Part shown: in pieces, positions 17,580-27,369 of the stretch
Position numbering within the stretch: the first letter of the stretch is position 1
Layout of the letters: every line of letters begins with the position of its first letter
NCBI RefSeq assembly: GCF_900119705.1
Contig: NZ_LT632322.1
Span: 496,001 to 560,000, forward strand
Length of the DNA: 64,000 nucleotides
From: Murdochiella vaginalis
Lineage (GTDB): Bacteria; Bacillota; Clostridia; Tissierellales; Peptoniphilaceae
Direction: 5' to 3'
Program-made: the position numbers and the translations under genes
The notes under the pieces: model-generated
Seen by the model: the letters and a program-made list of their open reading frames with translations, nothing else
Told to the model about the DNA's origin: nothing
Databases searched by the model: none

Positions 17580-19543
17580 GCAAGGAATTAAAAGCCCCCG
17601 ACAAGGTAACGCAGAAAATGACCCGCGACGGGGCGGTTGCGGAAAACCTTACGACGGGCGAAACAACGAGTATCAGCGAAAGACCGCCGGAGGAAAACTA
17701 TTCAGCCCCCGTAGCGGGAGCAGCGGAAAAAGCCACCCAACGTATTGGCACAGAGGTTAGCCGCCACTTTGAAAAGGGCGCGGAGAAAAAGACCCTTGAC
17801 GCAGCACAGCTTAAAACCCATACGTCCCGCTTGCAGTTTTCCGAAGCGGAACGGGCAACGCCGGACCTGCAAAAGGCAATCAAAAAATCCGATACGGCGG
17901 CTGACCGTTTAGACAAAGCGCGGGCAGCTATCCCCAAACAGACCAAAATCACAAAAGAGCGCGTTTTTGACGAAGCCAAAGGCAAAGCAAAGACGCGCCT
18001 TGCTTTTGAAAAAACGGATAAGCCCCCAAACGGCAAGTTGCGTCATAACCCGTTATCCCGTCCGGCGCAGGAATTGGACGCCGCCGTACATGGAAAAATC
18101 TATGAGGTGGAGAAAGAAAACGTCGGTGTGGAAAGCGGACACAGGATAGAACTTGTGGGCGAGAAAGCGGGCGGCATGACGACGCGGGCAGTAAAACGCG
18201 GCATACGCAGCCATAAGCTGAAACCTTACCGGGCGGCGGCAGCAGCCGAGAAAAAGGCAGCAAAGGCAAACGCCGATTTCCTCTACCAAAAGGCGCTGCA
18301 TGATAACCCCGCCCTTGCGCACTCCAACCCGATTTCCCGTTTTTGGCAAAAACAGCGCATTAAAAAGCAGTATGCAAAGGCGTTGAAAACGGGCGGCAAG
18401 GTGAAAAAGACCGCCGAAGCCACCGCAAAGGCGGCGAAGAAAACGGCGCAGGAAACCAAACGGGCGACGTTCTTTGTCGTCCGGCATTGGAAAGGCTGCT
18501 TGATTGTGGGCGGGATTGCCTTTATCGTGCTTCTGTTTTTCGGCGGCTTGTCCTCTTGTTCCCTGTTCGGCGGCAACAGCGGCAGCGGCTTGATTGCGTC
18601 GTCCTATCTCTCCGAGGACGCGGATATTACAGGCGCAGAAAGCGCGTATGTCGCTATGGAAGCCGAGTTACAGGATATGCTGGATAACATCGAAAGCGAA
18701 TACCCCGGCTATGACGAATACCGGGTAACGGCTGACGAGATCGAGCATGACCCGTATGTGCTAATCTCTATCCTCTCCGCTTGGCATGAGGGCGTGTTTA
18801 CTCTCGATGAAGCGCAAAGCACCCTTGAAATGCTCTTTGATAAACAGTATATCTTGACGGTTACGGAGGAAGTCGAGGTACGCTACCGCACCGAAACGCG
18901 GACGGACAGCGAGGGCAACGAATACGACGTTGAAGTAGCCTATAACTATTACATTCTCAATGTGGATTTGGAAAACTTCAACCTCTCCCATGTTCCCGTT
19001 TACATTATGGGCGAGGAACAGCTATCCATGTACGTTATGTATATGTCGTCGCTTGGGAACAGACCCGACCTTTTCCCGCAATCCGGCTATATTTCAAAAT
19101 ACTATGAAAACCCGCCAGCGGATTATGAAATCCCGCCCGCCTATCTGGAAGATGAACAGTTTGCGCGGCTCATTGAGGAAGCGGAAAAGTATGTCGGTTT
19201 TCCTTATGTGTGGGGCGGCAGCAGCCCGGAAACCTCTTTTGATTGCAGCGGTTTTGTTAGCTATGTGCTGACGAACAGCGGCTTATACAATACGGGCAGA
19301 CTTGGGGCGCAGGGGCTTTACAACATTTCAACCCGCGTTTCCAACCCGCAGCCGGGGGATTTGGTTTTCTTTACGGGTACATATGACACACCGGGGGTAT
19401 CTCATGTGGGTATCTACGTTGGCGAGGACGGGGACGGAAGCCCCGTCATGCTGCATTGTGGCGACCCGATACAATACGCAAAACTTGATACAAGCTATTG
19501 GCAATCCCATTTTTACGCCTATGGGCGGCTACATTACAACTGA
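17576..19543 (+). CDS. NlpC/P60 peptidoglycan hydrolase of the conjugation system (CD1108 family)
   Basis: The 655-residue protein has a long basic, Ala/Lys-rich cytoplasmic N-terminus of about 300 residues, one membrane helix (about 305-325, CLIVGGIAFIVLLFFGGL), an extracellular linker and a C-terminal NlpC/P60 domain with the catalytic cysteine in FDCSGF and histidines in SHVGIYVG and MLHCGD. It should open the cell wall for the channel, like VirB1-type lytic enzymes. The start is TTG overlapping the methyltransferase stop, after GGAGGTGATG. Confidence 0.92.
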   Translation: MSKELKAPDKVTQKMTRDGAVAENLTTGETTSISERPPEENYSAPVAGAAEKATQRIGTEVSRHFEKGAEKKTLDAAQLKTHTSRLQFSEAERATPDLQKAIKKSDTAADRLDKARAAIPKQTKITKERVFDEAKGKAKTRLAFEKTDKPPNGKLRHNPLSRPAQELDAAVHGKIYEVEKENVGVESGHRIELVGEKAGGMTTRAVKRGIRSHKLKPYRAAAAAEKKAAKANADFLYQKALHDNPALAHSNPISRFWQKQRIKKQYAKALKTGGKVKKTAEATAKAAKKTAQETKRATFFVVRHWKGCLIVGGIAFIVLLFFGGLSSCSLFGGNSGSGLIASSYLSEDADITGAESAYVAMEAELQDMLDNIESEYPGYDEYRVTADEIEHDPYVLISILSAWHEGVFTLDEAQSTLEMLFDKQYILTVTEEVEVRYRTETRTDSEGNEYDVEVAYNYYILNVDLENFNLSHVPVYIMGEEQLSMYVMYMSSLGNRPDLFPQSGYISKYYENPPADYEIPPAYLEDEQFARLIEEAEKYVGFPYVWGGSSPETSFDCSGFVSYVLTNSGLYNTGRLGAQGLYNISTRVSNPQPGDLVFFTGTYDTPGVSHVGIYVGEDGDGSPVMLHCGDPIQYAKLDTSYWQSHFYAYGRLHYN

Positions 19544-19564
19544 CTTTGAAAGGAGTTAATTTCT

Positions 19565-19831
19565 ATGGCAAACACGAAACTTGACCGTATCGAAAGGGAT
19601 ATTGAGAAAACGAGGGCGAAAATCCTTGAATACCAAAAAAGGCTGAAAGACCTTGAAGCGCAGAAAATCGAGGAAGAAAACGCGCAGATCGTTCAAATGG
19701 TGAAAGCGGTACACCTTGACGGGGCGCAGCTTGCCGCGTTCCTCTCCGCCTATGCCAACGGCGAAATCATTTTGCCGCAGCCGGACGCAGACTATACCGA
19801 CGAACAGGAGGAAACCGAAGATGAAGCATAA
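19565..19831 (+). CDS. DUF4315 family protein
   Basis: An 88-residue protein with an N-terminal coiled coil (DRIERDIEKTRAKILEYQKRL) and an acidic tail, characteristic of the DUF4315 family found in clostridial ICEs between the peptidase and DUF4366 genes. Function unknown. It follows GAAAGGAG and overlaps the next gene by 11 bases. Confidence 0.88.
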   Translation: MANTKLDRIERDIEKTRAKILEYQKRLKDLEAQKIEEENAQIVQMVKAVHLDGAQLAAFLSAYANGEIILPQPDADYTDEQEETEDEA

Positions 19832-20543
19832 AAAACTGTTCCGCAGCGTTACCGCTTTGCTTGCCGCCCTTGTACTCATGGGCGGCTTTTCTGTTACCGC
19901 TTTTGCGGGCGGCGGTGATGTGAGTGACGAGCCGCCTACCCCCGTAACCGAAACCGAGCCGGAAGAAACGACGGGCGGCTATGAGCCGCAGCCCTTAACG
20001 CCGGAGGGCAACATGAGCCTTGTGGACGACATAACGGGCGAAGCGTCCGGCGATAAACAGTTTATTACCGTCGTTACGAAAAACGGAAACTATTTTTACA
20101 TCATCATTGACCGCGCCGAGGACGGAGAAAACACCGTCCATTTCCTCAATCAAGTTGATGAAAAAGACCTTTTGCAGCTTATGGAGGACGAACAGACCGA
20201 AGCCCCCGCTTGTAGCTGTACTGAAAAATGCGTTGCCGGAAGCGTCAACACCGATTGCCCCGTTTGCAGCGTCAATATGAGCGAGTGCGCGGGCAAGGAA
20301 GCCGAGCCAGAGCCGGAAGAAACCGAGCAGCCGGAGCCGAAGGAAGATAAAGGCGGCGGCATGGGCGGTGCTATTCTGCTTGTCGTGCTGCTTCTTGCCG
20401 TAGCGGGCGGCGGCGCGTTCTATTACTTTAAGATTATGAAGCCCAAAAAGGACGCGGCAAAAGGCAGCAGCAACCTTGACGATCTCGACTTTGACGAGGA
20501 CGAGGAAGAATTAGAAACCGAGCAGGAGGACGAGGAAGTATGA
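19821..20543 (+). CDS. DUF4366 family membrane-anchored protein
   Basis: The 240-residue protein has a signal peptide (LLAALVLMGGFSVTAFAGG), a Pro/Glu-rich extracellular linker, a conserved domain with a Cys-rich segment (ACSCTEKC through CPVCSVNMSEC), a membrane helix near residues 185-207 and an acidic cytoplasmic tail. This is the DUF4366 layout of clostridial ICEs; a role at the cell surface in mating is possible but not shown. The ATG at 19821 sits inside DUF4315, and its stop overlaps topB by four bases. Confidence 0.88.
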   Translation: MKHKKLFRSVTALLAALVLMGGFSVTAFAGGGDVSDEPPTPVTETEPEETTGGYEPQPLTPEGNMSLVDDITGEASGDKQFITVVTKNGNYFYIIIDRAEDGENTVHFLNQVDEKDLLQLMEDEQTEAPACSCTEKCVAGSVNTDCPVCSVNMSECAGKEAEPEPEETEQPEPKEDKGGGMGGAILLVVLLLAVAGGGAFYYFKIMKPKKDAAKGSSNLDDLDFDEDEEELETEQEDEEV

Positions 20544-22615
20544 AACTTGTAATTGCAGAGAAACCGAGCGTCGGGGCGGCGATTGCCGCCGTACTTGGCG
20601 CGAATGAAAAGCGCAGCGGATATTTTGAGGGCAGCGGCTACCTTGTGTCCTGGTGTATCGGACATTTGATTAGCCTTGCAGACGCGGCGACCTACAACGA
20701 GCAGTACCGAAAATGGAAGTATGACGATCTCCCCATTGTCCCGCAGGATTGGCAGTTTACCGTTGCCAGCGGCAAGGAGCAGCAGTTTTCCGTACTCAAA
20801 GACCTTATGCACCGCAGCGACGTTTCCGAGATTGTCAATGCGTGCGACAGCGGGCGCGAGGGAGAACTCATTTTTCGCTTTGTCTATGAACAGGCAAATT
20901 GCAAAAAGCCCTTTTCCCGCCTTTGGATTAGCAGTATGGAAGAAAGCGCAATCCGCGAGGGCTTTTCAAACCTCAAAGACGGGCGCGGCTATGACGACCT
21001 CTATCAATCCGCGCTTTGCAGAGCAAAGGCAGATTGGCTTGTCGGGATTAACGCGACCCGCCTTTTCTCTATCCTCTATCACAAAACGCTGAATGTCGGC
21101 AGAGTGCAGACGCCCACCCTTACCATGCTGGTAAACCGCGACTATGCGATCAGCAGCTTTAAAAAAGAAAAATATCATGTTGTCCGTCTGGACGCGGGCG
21201 GTGTTTCGGCTTTGTCCGAAAGGCTGAACGACGAAGCGGCAGCGCAGCAGATGAAAGCGGCTTGCGAGAAATCGCAAGCCGTTTGTACTTCCCTCAAAAA
21301 AGAGAAAAAGACCGTTGCACCGCCGAAGCTGTTTGACCTTACCGCGCTGCAGCGCGAAGCCAACCGCCTGTACGGGTTTACGGCGAAACAGACCCTTGAC
21401 TATGCGCAAGCCCTCTACGAAAAGCGGCTTTTGACCTATCCCCGCACCGACAGCAAATATATCACTTCCGATATGCAGGACAGCACAAAGGAACTCATTA
21501 CCGGGCTTTGTTCGCTGCTTCCCTTTATGCGGGACGTGAAGCTGCAAGCAGACCTTACAAGGGTTTGCGACAACAGCAAAGTAACCGATCACCACGCCAT
21601 TTTGCCGACAGCCGAGTTTTTGAAAGCGGGCTTTTCTTCCCTTGCCGACAGCGAAACAAAACTTATGACCCTTGTATGCGCGAAGCTGCTTTGCGCCGCA
21701 GCCGCGCCCTATGAATATGAAGCGGTTACGGCAGTTATCTCTTGCGGCGGTTATACCTTTACCGCAAAGGGAAAGACGACGCTTTGCGAGGGGTGGCGTG
21801 AGATTGAAAAGCTGTCCCGCGCCGCGTTCGAGGAACAGGACGAGGACGCAGAGCCGGAAACCGTTTTGCCGCCGCTTGCCGAGGGGCAGACCTTTGACAA
21901 TCCGGCAGCGGAGATCTCCGAGCGTTACACGCAGCCCCCGAAAGCATATACCGAAGATACGCTTCTGTCCGCTATGGAGAACGCGGGCAAGGAAGAAACG
22001 CCGGAGGACGCAGAGCGCAAAGGGTTAGGCACTACCGCAACGCGGGCGGGTATCATTGAAAAACTCATTAGTGCGGGCTTTGCCGAGCGCAAGGGCAAAA
22101 AGCTAATCCCCACAAAGGACGGGTATAACCTTGCCGCTATCCTGCCCGAAGTCCTTACGTCCCCGCAGCTTACGGCAGAATGGGAAACCCGCCTTACCGG
22201 GATTGCCAAAGGCAGCGACAGCCCGGACGATTTCATGCGCAGCATTGAGGAAATGACAGCGGGGCTTGTCAAAACCTATTCCGCGATTTCCGAAGATAAA
22301 GCGAAGCTGTTTACCCCGCAGCGGGAAGCAATCGGCACTTGCCCCCGTTGCGGCGCGACGGTTTACGAGGGCAAGAAAAACTACTACTGTTCCGACAGGG
22401 CGTGCAGCTTTGTCATGTGGAAAAATGACTTGTTCTTTCAGCAGCGCAAAAAGACTTTCACAAAGGCGATTGCCGCCGCCCTTTTGAAAGACGGAAAGGT
22501 AAAAATCAAGGGTATGTACTCTACCAAAACGGGAAAGACCTTTGACGGGGTTGTGCTGCTTGCCGACACAGGCGGCAAGTATGTAAACTTCCGCGTCGAG
22601 CAGAACCGAAAATGA
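20540..22615 (+). CDS. topB: DNA topoisomerase III
   Basis: The 691-residue type IA topoisomerase begins with a Toprim domain (KLVIAEKPSVGAAIAAVLG, CDSGREGELIF) and has the active-site tyrosine in LLTYPRTDSKYIT. A C-terminal zinc-ribbon piece (CPRCGATVYEGKKNYYC) follows. It decatenates and relaxes single-stranded-containing DNA and is a standard component of this ICE class, probably helping replication or transfer of the excised circle. It overlaps its neighbours by four bases on both sides. Confidence 0.95.
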   Translation: MKLVIAEKPSVGAAIAAVLGANEKRSGYFEGSGYLVSWCIGHLISLADAATYNEQYRKWKYDDLPIVPQDWQFTVASGKEQQFSVLKDLMHRSDVSEIVNACDSGREGELIFRFVYEQANCKKPFSRLWISSMEESAIREGFSNLKDGRGYDDLYQSALCRAKADWLVGINATRLFSILYHKTLNVGRVQTPTLTMLVNRDYAISSFKKEKYHVVRLDAGGVSALSERLNDEAAAQQMKAACEKSQAVCTSLKKEKKTVAPPKLFDLTALQREANRLYGFTAKQTLDYAQALYEKRLLTYPRTDSKYITSDMQDSTKELITGLCSLLPFMRDVKLQADLTRVCDNSKVTDHHAILPTAEFLKAGFSSLADSETKLMTLVCAKLLCAAAAPYEYEAVTAVISCGGYTFTAKGKTTLCEGWREIEKLSRAAFEEQDEDAEPETVLPPLAEGQTFDNPAAEISERYTQPPKAYTEDTLLSAMENAGKEETPEDAERKGLGTTATRAGIIEKLISAGFAERKGKKLIPTKDGYNLAAILPEVLTSPQLTAEWETRLTGIAKGSDSPDDFMRSIEEMTAGLVKTYSAISEDKAKLFTPQREAIGTCPRCGATVYEGKKNYYCSDRACSFVMWKNDLFFQQRKKTFTKAIAAALLKDGKVKIKGMYSTKTGKTFDGVVLLADTGGKYVNFRVEQNRK

Positions 22616-22980
22616 TTAGGCTTGATGAAAAGCAGTATCGAGCCGTTAAGAAAATGACCCGCGCCGCGTGCGCCAACAACGATTGCGGGAACTGTCTGCT
22701 ATTGGACGACGGGGAAACTTGCGTTTGTGTGCAGAGTATCAGCTATTCGCTGTTATGCCGTTATTTCCGCGAAGCGGTTTTACCCGCAGACAGGCAGCTA
22801 TGCGAACAGATCACCCGCAGCGGGGAAACCGATTTGAAGCGTTGCGCGGTATGCGGCAGCACGTTTGCGGCGGGCAGCAACCGGGCGAAATACTGTCCCG
22901 ATTGTGCGGCAAAGATACGCCGCAGACAGAAAGCGGAAAGCGAGAGAAACAGGCGTTTACGGATAAAAACAACTACATAG
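22612..22980 (+). CDS. Cysteine-rich VLP-type protein
   Basis: A 122-residue protein with two cysteine clusters: CANNDCGNCLLLDDGETCVC near residues 20-40 and CAVCGSTFAAGSNRAKYCPDC near 78-98, the second a likely zinc ribbon. A basic tail follows. The family is called cysteine-rich VLP protein in clostridial ICEs; the function is unknown and DNA or RNA binding is an inference. It starts inside the end of topB. Confidence 0.82.
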   Translation: MIRLDEKQYRAVKKMTRAACANNDCGNCLLLDDGETCVCVQSISYSLLCRYFREAVLPADRQLCEQITRSGETDLKRCAVCGSTFAAGSNRAKYCPDCAAKIRRRQKAESERNRRLRIKTTT

Positions 22981-23076
22981 CAAGCACAGCAAACGAGTAC
23001 CCGTTTGCGAGAAATGCCCGCGCTGCTCTTGGAACGGCGCGGGCATTTTGCTTGTTGGGATAGTCCCAAACCCTTA
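22978..23076 (+). repeat. Inverted repeat copy A, two conserved blocks split by a terminator hairpin
   Basis: The blocks 22978-23009 (32 bases) and 23050-23076 (27 bases) recur in inverted orientation at 29051-29082 (identical) and 29018-29044 (one mismatch). Each block holds a dyad: CAAACGAGTACCCGTTTG and TTGGGATAGTCCCAA. Copy A lies 30 bases before the start of the antirestriction gene. Between its blocks are 40 bases carrying a terminator; copy B has only six bases there. Confidence 0.9.
23012..23049 (+). terminator. Terminator hairpin inside repeat copy A
   Basis: A perfect 12-base stem (AAATGCCCGCGC with GCGCGGGCATTT) ends in TTTT. It closes the long conjugation operon before the antirestriction gene. 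Confidence 0.8.
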
Positions 23077-23105
23077 AAAATCGAGAAAGGACGTGATGAA
23101 ACAAT

Positions 23106-26100
23106 ATGCCGTATTCTTCATACGACCATGACAAATTGGAAACCGCCGAAACCATGCGGATAGAACGCCGGATATATTTTGAAGCAAAAGACAGGGATAT
23201 TGCCCCCTATATTTCCTTGCCGCTGGAACAGCTACACGCCATGCGCGAGGAAAGCGCGGCAGCGGAACAGGCGATTTTTAACGATCTCTCAAGCCGAGCT
23301 GCCGCATGGGAGGAACAGGCGGGCAAAACGCTTTTGCTTGACAAAGCGATTGAATACACAAGGACAACCGTTGTGCAGCACACTTCTAACGAGTGGCGGA
23401 AAGGCGAATATGACCGATACACCCGCAGCAACCGGGTATATCAGATGAACTACCACATTTACGAGAACACCCGTTACGACAGGGAGAAGCAGCAAAGCGT
23501 CCCTTACTCTTATTCCCTTACATGGGGCGTTTACACCAACAGCCCAAACAGGAACGGGCAAGCGAAGATCGCCGGACAGGATAGAAAGGTTTTTTCCGAC
23601 AAGGCGGCTATGGAAAAGTATCTGAATGGACGTATCAAAGCATACGACCGTCTGTTTACGGAAATCTCCCCGCCTATCCCGCAGGAGTACGCCGAGCATT
23701 TCAAAGTAAACGGTATGCTTTTACCGGGCTATACCATTGAGGGCGAGGAACCCCCGCAGCAGCAGCCACAGGCGGCAGCTATCCCCGAAACTACCGGGCA
23801 GCAAAAGGAGCGTGAACACATGAGCGAACAGTTTTCTATTATGATTGGCAACCGCAGCCGTTTTGAAGCGGGCGACCCCGACGGTTATTGGCTGGATATG
23901 CCCGCCACAAAGGAGCAGTTACACGAAGCTATGCGGAACGTAGGCATTACCGCCGACAACCCGCAGGATTTTTCCATTCGCGGCTATTCCGACGACCCGG
24001 AGAAACATATTGCTTTGCCTTATGAAATGGTATGCGCCGCCGACGTGGACGAACTCAATTTTCTTGCAGCGCGGCTCGAACAGCTTGACCCCGCCGAGGT
24101 TGGCAAGCTGAACGCAGCTTTGCAGCAGAAAAACGGGCTTGCAAATATCGGACAGGTAATTGACTTCACCTACAACGTGGATTTTTACGTCCATATCCCC
24201 GAAGTACATACCTACCGCGATTTAGGCGATTATTACTTAAATCAATCCGGCATGGTACAAATGCCCGAAGAATGGAAAGGCGGCATTGACCTTACTACTT
24301 TTGGCAGGAACGCCGCCGCGCAGGAAAAGGGTGCGTTTACTGAATACGGCTATATCGTGGAAAGCGGCGACGAGTGGGAACGACAGTTTGAGGGGCGCGA
24401 AGTGCCAGAGGAATACAAGATTATGAGTTACCCGCAGCCGGAGCGCAGCGAACAGGACAAAGCCTATATGGACGCAGCCGAAGCGCAGCAGATAGAAACA
24501 CCTACCGCCGAGCCGCAGCAGCCCCGCCCCGTCGTCCCCATTGTCCTTACTTCCGAAAAGCCCGCCGAAAAGGTAAAGGAGATCACCGCCCGTTTGGAGC
24601 AAGGCGTACAAGCGATTTTTGACAGCGACCGCTACAAAGAGTTTCTAACCGCTATGTCGAAGTTCCATGATTATAGTTTGAATAACACTATCCTAATTGC
24701 TATGCAGGGCGGCAATTTGGTAATGGGCTTCCGTCAATGGGAAAAGGAGTTTGACCGTCATGTAAAAAAGGGCGAGAAAGGCATTAAAATCTTTGCCCCC
24801 GCGCCCTACAAGGTGAAAAAGCTGGTTGATAAAATCGACCCCGAAACGAGAAAGCCCATGCTTGACCGCGAGGGAAAGCCGATTAAGGAAGAAAAGGAAA
24901 TCACCGTCCCCGCCTTTAAGGTTATAACCGTCTTTGATATTTCGCAGACCGAGGGCAAGGAGTTTCCCGACCTTTCCGTTAAACCGCTGCTTGCCGATGT
25001 GGAGCAGTACGAGGATTTTTTCGCCGCCCTTGAAAAAGCGTCCCCCGTCCCGATTGCATTTGAGCAGATCACAAACGGCGCAAATGGGTATTTCAGTTTG
25101 ACCGACAAGCGTATTGCAATCAAAGAGGGCGTGAGCGAGTTACAGGCGGTAAAGACCGCCATTCACGAAATCGCCCATGCGAAGCTGCACGATGTAGACT
25201 TGAACGCCCCGCCGGAGGAACAAAACCGCGTTGACCGCCGCAGCCGCGAGGTACAGGCTGAAAGCGTTGCCTATACGGTGTGTCAGCATTTCGGGCTTGA
25301 TACGTCGGATTACTCTTTCGGCTATGTTGCCGGGTGGAGCAGCGGCAAGGAAATGACCGAATTAAAAGCGTCCCTTGAAACGATACAGGCAACCGCAAAG
25401 GAACTCATTACCGAGATCGAGGGGCATTTTACTGAATTGCAGCAGCAGCGGCAAGCCGAGCAGGAGCAGGAAGCGAAAACAAAAGAAACCTTGCTTCTCA
25501 ACGGCAAGGAGGACAGCTACGGGATTTATCAGTTAGCCCGCAGAGAGGAAACTATGGATTTGCGCTTTGAGCCTTTCGACCGTCTGCAAGCAACGGGGCA
25601 TACCGTTGACCGGGCAAATTATGAACTCGTCTATACCGCGCCGCTTACAAAGGATATGACGCTTGGCGGCATTTGGGAAAAGTTTAATATCGACCGCCCC
25701 GACGATTTTAAGGGGCATAGCCTTTCCGTTTCCGACATTGTTGTGCTTCATCAGAACGGCGAGAACACCGCCCACTATGTAGACAGCATAGGTTTTCAGC
25801 AGGTGCCGGAGTTTTTACAGGAACAAGCGCAGCAGACCCCCGTATTTGATAAGCTATCTCCCGAACAGCAGCAAGCCCTATCCGATACCGTAAAAGATAC
25901 GCTGCAACTGCTTGTAGACGCAGACAAGCGGATTTATGGCGACGTTACAGGCAAGACCCTTGAAGCAATTGCGGCACAAGGGTATTCCTACAAGGACGGG
26001 CAGCTTGAAAAGCAGCAGCCGGAAGCGACCCCCGAAAGCCTTATGACGGGCGAAACCGTCAGAACGCCGAGAGGCAATTTTCATATTACCGACATGAGCC

Positions 26101-26504
26101 GCGAACAGATCGAAGCGGCGGGCTTTGGTTTTCATCATGCGTCGGAGGACGGGAAGTATCTCATTATGGGAAATGGCACACAGGCTTATGCCATAGCCGC
26201 CGAGCAGCCGCAGCGGGATAATCCCTTAAAGCACGTTGAGGACATTGTAGAGCAGAACGACAACAACTTTGACGGGATTATCAATAACACGCCGCAAACG
26301 CCCACCGTCGCAGACTTGGAGCAGCGGGCAAAGGCGGGCGAAGCGATCTCCGTTACCGACCTTGCGAAAGCGGTAAAAGCCGAGAAACGGGAGCTGCCGC
26401 AAAAGAAACCGTCCATTTTGAAGAAGCTGGACGAGTATAAAAAACAGGCGGCGCAGCAGCCGAAAGACAAGCAGAAAGAGCAGAAAAAGGATTTGGAGGT
26501 TTGA
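23106..26504 (+). CDS. Multidomain antirestriction/ArdC-like metallopeptidase/YodL protein
   Basis: The 1132-residue protein combines an N-terminal DUF3849-like region (to about residue 200), an ArdA-like antirestriction segment (from about 240, FSIMIGNRSRFEAGDPDGYWLD), an ArdC-N type DNA-binding domain (about 500-570), a zincin peptidase with the HEIAH motif (TAIHEIAHAKLH), a YodL domain (about 800-910) and a C-terminal DUF4316-like region. ArdA mimics DNA to block type I restriction; ArdC-type proteins protect incoming single strands. The domain reading is from motifs. It has its own ribosome site and sits behind repeat copy A, so it may be among the first genes expressed after transfer. 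Confidence 0.85.
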   Translation: MPYSSYDHDKLETAETMRIERRIYFEAKDRDIAPYISLPLEQLHAMREESAAAEQAIFNDLSSRAAAWEEQAGKTLLLDKAIEYTRTTVVQHTSNEWRKGEYDRYTRSNRVYQMNYHIYENTRYDREKQQSVPYSYSLTWGVYTNSPNRNGQAKIAGQDRKVFSDKAAMEKYLNGRIKAYDRLFTEISPPIPQEYAEHFKVNGMLLPGYTIEGEEPPQQQPQAAAIPETTGQQKEREHMSEQFSIMIGNRSRFEAGDPDGYWLDMPATKEQLHEAMRNVGITADNPQDFSIRGYSDDPEKHIALPYEMVCAADVDELNFLAARLEQLDPAEVGKLNAALQQKNGLANIGQVIDFTYNVDFYVHIPEVHTYRDLGDYYLNQSGMVQMPEEWKGGIDLTTFGRNAAAQEKGAFTEYGYIVESGDEWERQFEGREVPEEYKIMSYPQPERSEQDKAYMDAAEAQQIETPTAEPQQPRPVVPIVLTSEKPAEKVKEITARLEQGVQAIFDSDRYKEFLTAMSKFHDYSLNNTILIAMQGGNLVMGFRQWEKEFDRHVKKGEKGIKIFAPAPYKVKKLVDKIDPETRKPMLDREGKPIKEEKEITVPAFKVITVFDISQTEGKEFPDLSVKPLLADVEQYEDFFAALEKASPVPIAFEQITNGANGYFSLTDKRIAIKEGVSELQAVKTAIHEIAHAKLHDVDLNAPPEEQNRVDRRSREVQAESVAYTVCQHFGLDTSDYSFGYVAGWSSGKEMTELKASLETIQATAKELITEIEGHFTELQQQRQAEQEQEAKTKETLLLNGKEDSYGIYQLARREETMDLRFEPFDRLQATGHTVDRANYELVYTAPLTKDMTLGGIWEKFNIDRPDDFKGHSLSVSDIVVLHQNGENTAHYVDSIGFQQVPEFLQEQAQQTPVFDKLSPEQQQALSDTVKDTLQLLVDADKRIYGDVTGKTLEAIAAQGYSYKDGQLEKQQPEATPESLMTGETVRTPRGNFHITDMSREQIEAAGFGFHHASEDGKYLIMGNGTQAYAIAAEQPQRDNPLKHVEDIVEQNDNNFDGIINNTPQTPTVADLEQRAKAGEAISVTDLAKAVKAEKRELPQKKPSILKKLDEYKKQAAQQPKDKQKEQKKDLEV

Positions 26505-26508
26505 TAGT

Positions 26509-26718
26509 ATGAATATCCGCTTTACCATTGAGGAAGAAAACATAATTGCGATTTACGCCGAGGATAGCCGGGAAAGGACGATTGATAATATCAACTCTGC
26601 CATGCCCTACATGGACGAGGATATGCGCCAGCTTGCCGCCGCAGCGGTAAATAAGCTGCAAGCCATGACGGACAGCGCATTTTCCGAAACTGTCTTTACT
26701 CTCACCGACGACGAATAA
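26509..26718 (+). CDS. Transposon-transfer assisting family protein
   Basis: A 69-residue acidic protein starting MNIRFTIEEENIIAIY, with helical segments containing MPYMDEDMRQLAAAAVNKL. This matches the small family called transposon-transfer assisting protein, which follows the YodL gene in related ICEs. Its mechanism is not known. It starts four bases after the preceding stop and is followed by a terminator. Confidence 0.78.
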   Translation: MNIRFTIEEENIIAIYAEDSRERTIDNINSAMPYMDEDMRQLAAAAVNKLQAMTDSAFSETVFTLTDDE

Positions 26719-26732
26719 GCCTTAACGAAACG

Positions 26733-26777
26733 GGGGCGCGGCTGCCGATTGTTGGCACCGCGCCCCATTCTTTTTTG
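26733..26777 (+). terminator. Terminator of the plus-strand ICE operon
   Basis: A GGGGCGCGG/CCGCGCCCC stem with an inner TGCC/GGCA stem is followed by a T run. Confidence 0.85.
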
Positions 26778-26910
26778 CGTTTTCGTGGAACATTAGAAAG
26801 GCACTTTTTGAGGTTTGAGTATAAAGTATCGTCTATGCCGTTTTCGCGCTCTGGAAGCCGCAGAAATACAGCCATTTTCAGCCCTTAACGTTCCACTTGC
26901 TACCCTTGTT

Positions 26911-27306
26911 TTATGCTTTATCTCTTGCCTTGATATGGAGAAGCAGCATGATGATAAAAGCAAGCCCGCAGACCACATAAAACCAAAGTTGATCTGCATT
27001 GGAGATAATAAACGCCAGCAGCCCGAAAATAACCGCCCAGGCAGCGGACAGCAGCACCCCGATTACCCAAAATCCAAAGCGTGTTTTTTGGAGAAACAGC
27101 AGCAGCGCGAATACAGCAGCGCCGATCAGCACGCATAATGCAGGGTGCAGCGTGAAAAAGTGATTGCAGCACACGCCGGATATAATACCGAGGGCGATAC
27201 TGTCAAAAACAATGATATGCCCGATAAAAAGCCCCACTACCATAAGGATAAAGCTAACTACAAGACCGATTATTAAATAGGCTCCCGCCGCCGCTAAATA
27301 GCCCAT
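26911..27306 (-). CDS. Conserved ICE membrane protein, function unknown
   Basis: A 131-residue protein with four predicted membrane helices that fill nearly its whole length. The start (MGYLAAAGAYLI) follows AAAGGAAGTG on the minus strand. It lies directly downstream of the relaxase gene and is transcribed the same way. I recognise no domain. A role in entry exclusion or mating-pair contacts is conceivable from context only. Confidence 0.65.
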   Translation of the reverse strand: MGYLAAAGAYLIIGLVVSFILMVVGLFIGHIIVFDSIALGIISGVCCNHFFTLHPALCVLIGAAVFALLLFLQKTRFGFWVIGVLLSAAWAVIFGLLAFIISNADQLWFYVVCGLAFIIMLLLHIKARDKA

Positions 27307-27369
27307 ATATACACTTCCTTTGTTCTTTGAATACAGTTTGATTGTAACAGGTTTTTGTGAAAAAATCTA

